Notes under the pieces: model-generated | What the model saw: only the letters and a program-made list of their open reading frames with translations | Database searches by the model: none | What the model was told of the DNA's origin: nothing | DNA from: Conexibacter sp. | Lineage (GTDB): Bacteria > Actinomycetota > Thermoleophilia > Solirubrobacterales > Solirubrobacteraceae | Reading direction: 5' to 3' | DNA length: 6,152 nt | Assembly: GCA_025964215.1 (NCBI GenBank) | Contig: JAOPZG010000346.1 | Span: 1-6,152 of the forward strand | Shown here: one piece after another, positions 5,851 through 6,152 of the stretch | How the letters are laid out: the number at the start of each line of letters is the position of its first letter | Numbering within the stretch: position 1 is the stretch's first letter | Translations under genes and position numbers: made by a program

Positions 5851-5869
5851 CGGGGCGCGAAACGCCCCG
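5851..5869 (+). terminator. GC hairpin between the nucleotidyltransferase-like gene and the secreted protein gene
   Basis: CGGGGCG-CGAAA-CGCCCCG is a perfect 7-bp stem with a 5-nt loop, followed by AAACACGGACC and then an ATG. It may terminate the upstream transcript, or it may sit in the 5' leader of the next gene and limit ribosome access, since it ends 11 nt before that start. No U-tract is present, so the role is uncertain. Confidence 0.4.
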
Positions 5870-5880
5870 AAACACGGACC

Positions 5881-6152
5881 ATGCTCCCCGCTCGCGCCCC
5901 CTCCCGCCGGATGGCGGTGTGCGCCGTCGCCCTCACCGCCCTGGTGATCCCGGCGTCCGCCTCCGCCAAGAAGTCCTCCTCCCCGCACAAGCTCCCCGGC
6001 GTCTTCCAGAAGCGCTACCACGTGAAGTCCCCGACCGCCGACCCCGATCGCGACGGGCTCACCAACTTCACCGAGTACCGGGCGCACACGAGCCCCAACC
6101 GCGCCGACACCGACCACGACGGCGTCAAGGACGGCGCCGAGCACGCCGGCCA
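5881..6152 (+). CDS. Secreted protein with EF-hand/thrombospondin type 3-like calcium-binding loops, 3' end outside the window
   Basis: The first 90 codons are present and the frame is open to the window edge. Residues 1-29 look like a signal peptide: basic MLPARAPSRR, a hydrophobic core from MAVCAVALTALVIP, and a probable cleavage after ASASA before KKSSS. Two loops with EF-hand-like ligand spacing follow, 22 residues apart. The first is D54-x-D56-x-D58-G-L-T-N62-x-x-E65, with the DGLTNFTEY form typical of thrombospondin type 3-like repeats. The second is D76-x-D78-x-D80-G-V-K-D84-x-x-E87. Such loops bind calcium and often introduce larger secreted or surface proteins. The start could be ATG 5881 or ATG 5911 (residue 11); the first keeps the basic n-region. 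No clear ribosome binding site is present, and a hairpin ends 11 nt upstream. What follows the loops cannot be seen, so the function is unknown. Confidence 0.8.
   Translation, partial: MLPARAPSRRMAVCAVALTALVIPASASAKKSSSPHKLPGVFQKRYHVKSPTADPDRDGLTNFTEYRAHTSPNRADTDHDGVKDGAEHAG

Noticed and set aside
5386..6144. A 252-residue minus-strand frame covering the small gene and the secreted protein gene
   Set aside because: G/V/R-rich antisense translation without domains. The plus-strand reading gives a signal peptide, calcium loops and a plausible ribosome binding site.
1..6152. tRNA or rRNA genes, CRISPR arrays, insertion sequences and attachment sites
   Set aside because: Looked for on both strands. 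No tandem repeat-spacer structure, transposase-like protein, terminal repeats or RNA gene signatures were seen, and coding sequence fills almost the whole window.

Overview
The window is very GC-rich DNA (about 70% by eye). Coding is dense, third positions are almost all G or C, and there are few Shine-Dalgarno sites. The FtsE/FtsX sequences, the S41 protease close downstream and the general codon style suggest a high-GC actinobacterium. My best guess is the Thermoleophilia/Solirubrobacterales lineage (Conexibacter, Solirubrobacter, Patulibacter type), but that is inference from style and gene order, not a database match.

Minus strand, read from 4002 down to 1. One tightly packed transcription unit runs ftsE (4002-3124), ftsX (3114-2221), an epoxide-hydrolase-like alpha/beta hydrolase (2194-1340), a membrane-anchored S41 C-terminal processing protease (1310-123), and the first 22 codons of a further gene (66-1) that looks like the N-terminus of a ribonuclease R. 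The gaps are 9, 26, 29 and 56 nt. FtsE (ATPase) and FtsX (membrane subunit) form the divisome-associated complex that controls peptidoglycan hydrolysis. The S41 protease faces the outside of the membrane and belongs to a family that trims or degrades envelope proteins, so it is a natural partner. The alpha/beta hydrolase between them is the unexpected member. No peptidoglycan hydrolase of the kind FtsX normally activates is encoded here.

Plus strand, read from 4077 to 6152. An M16B zinc peptidase (4077-5327) is transcribed divergently from ftsE. The 74-bp divergent region holds a -10-like box placed so that the peptidase mRNA would start at its GTG codon (leaderless), an upstream perfect 16-bp inverted repeat, and a possible near-leaderless promoter for ftsE. 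The peptidase gene is followed by a 16-bp-stem hairpin that pairs completely only as plus-strand RNA. Next come a small protein resembling a nucleotidyltransferase fold without its catalytic signature (5431-5802), two short hairpins, and the start of a secreted protein with two EF-hand/thrombospondin-type-3-like calcium-binding loops (5881 to the window end, incomplete).

There are no tRNA or rRNA genes, insertion sequences or CRISPR arrays, and no gap exceeds 300 bases. Several long open frames lie antisense to the genes above and are judged to be GC-driven shadows. I do not see a clearly new multi-gene system. The most promising leads are the hydrolase inside the ftsEX-protease unit, the compact divergent control region, and the degenerate nucleotidyltransferase-like protein.
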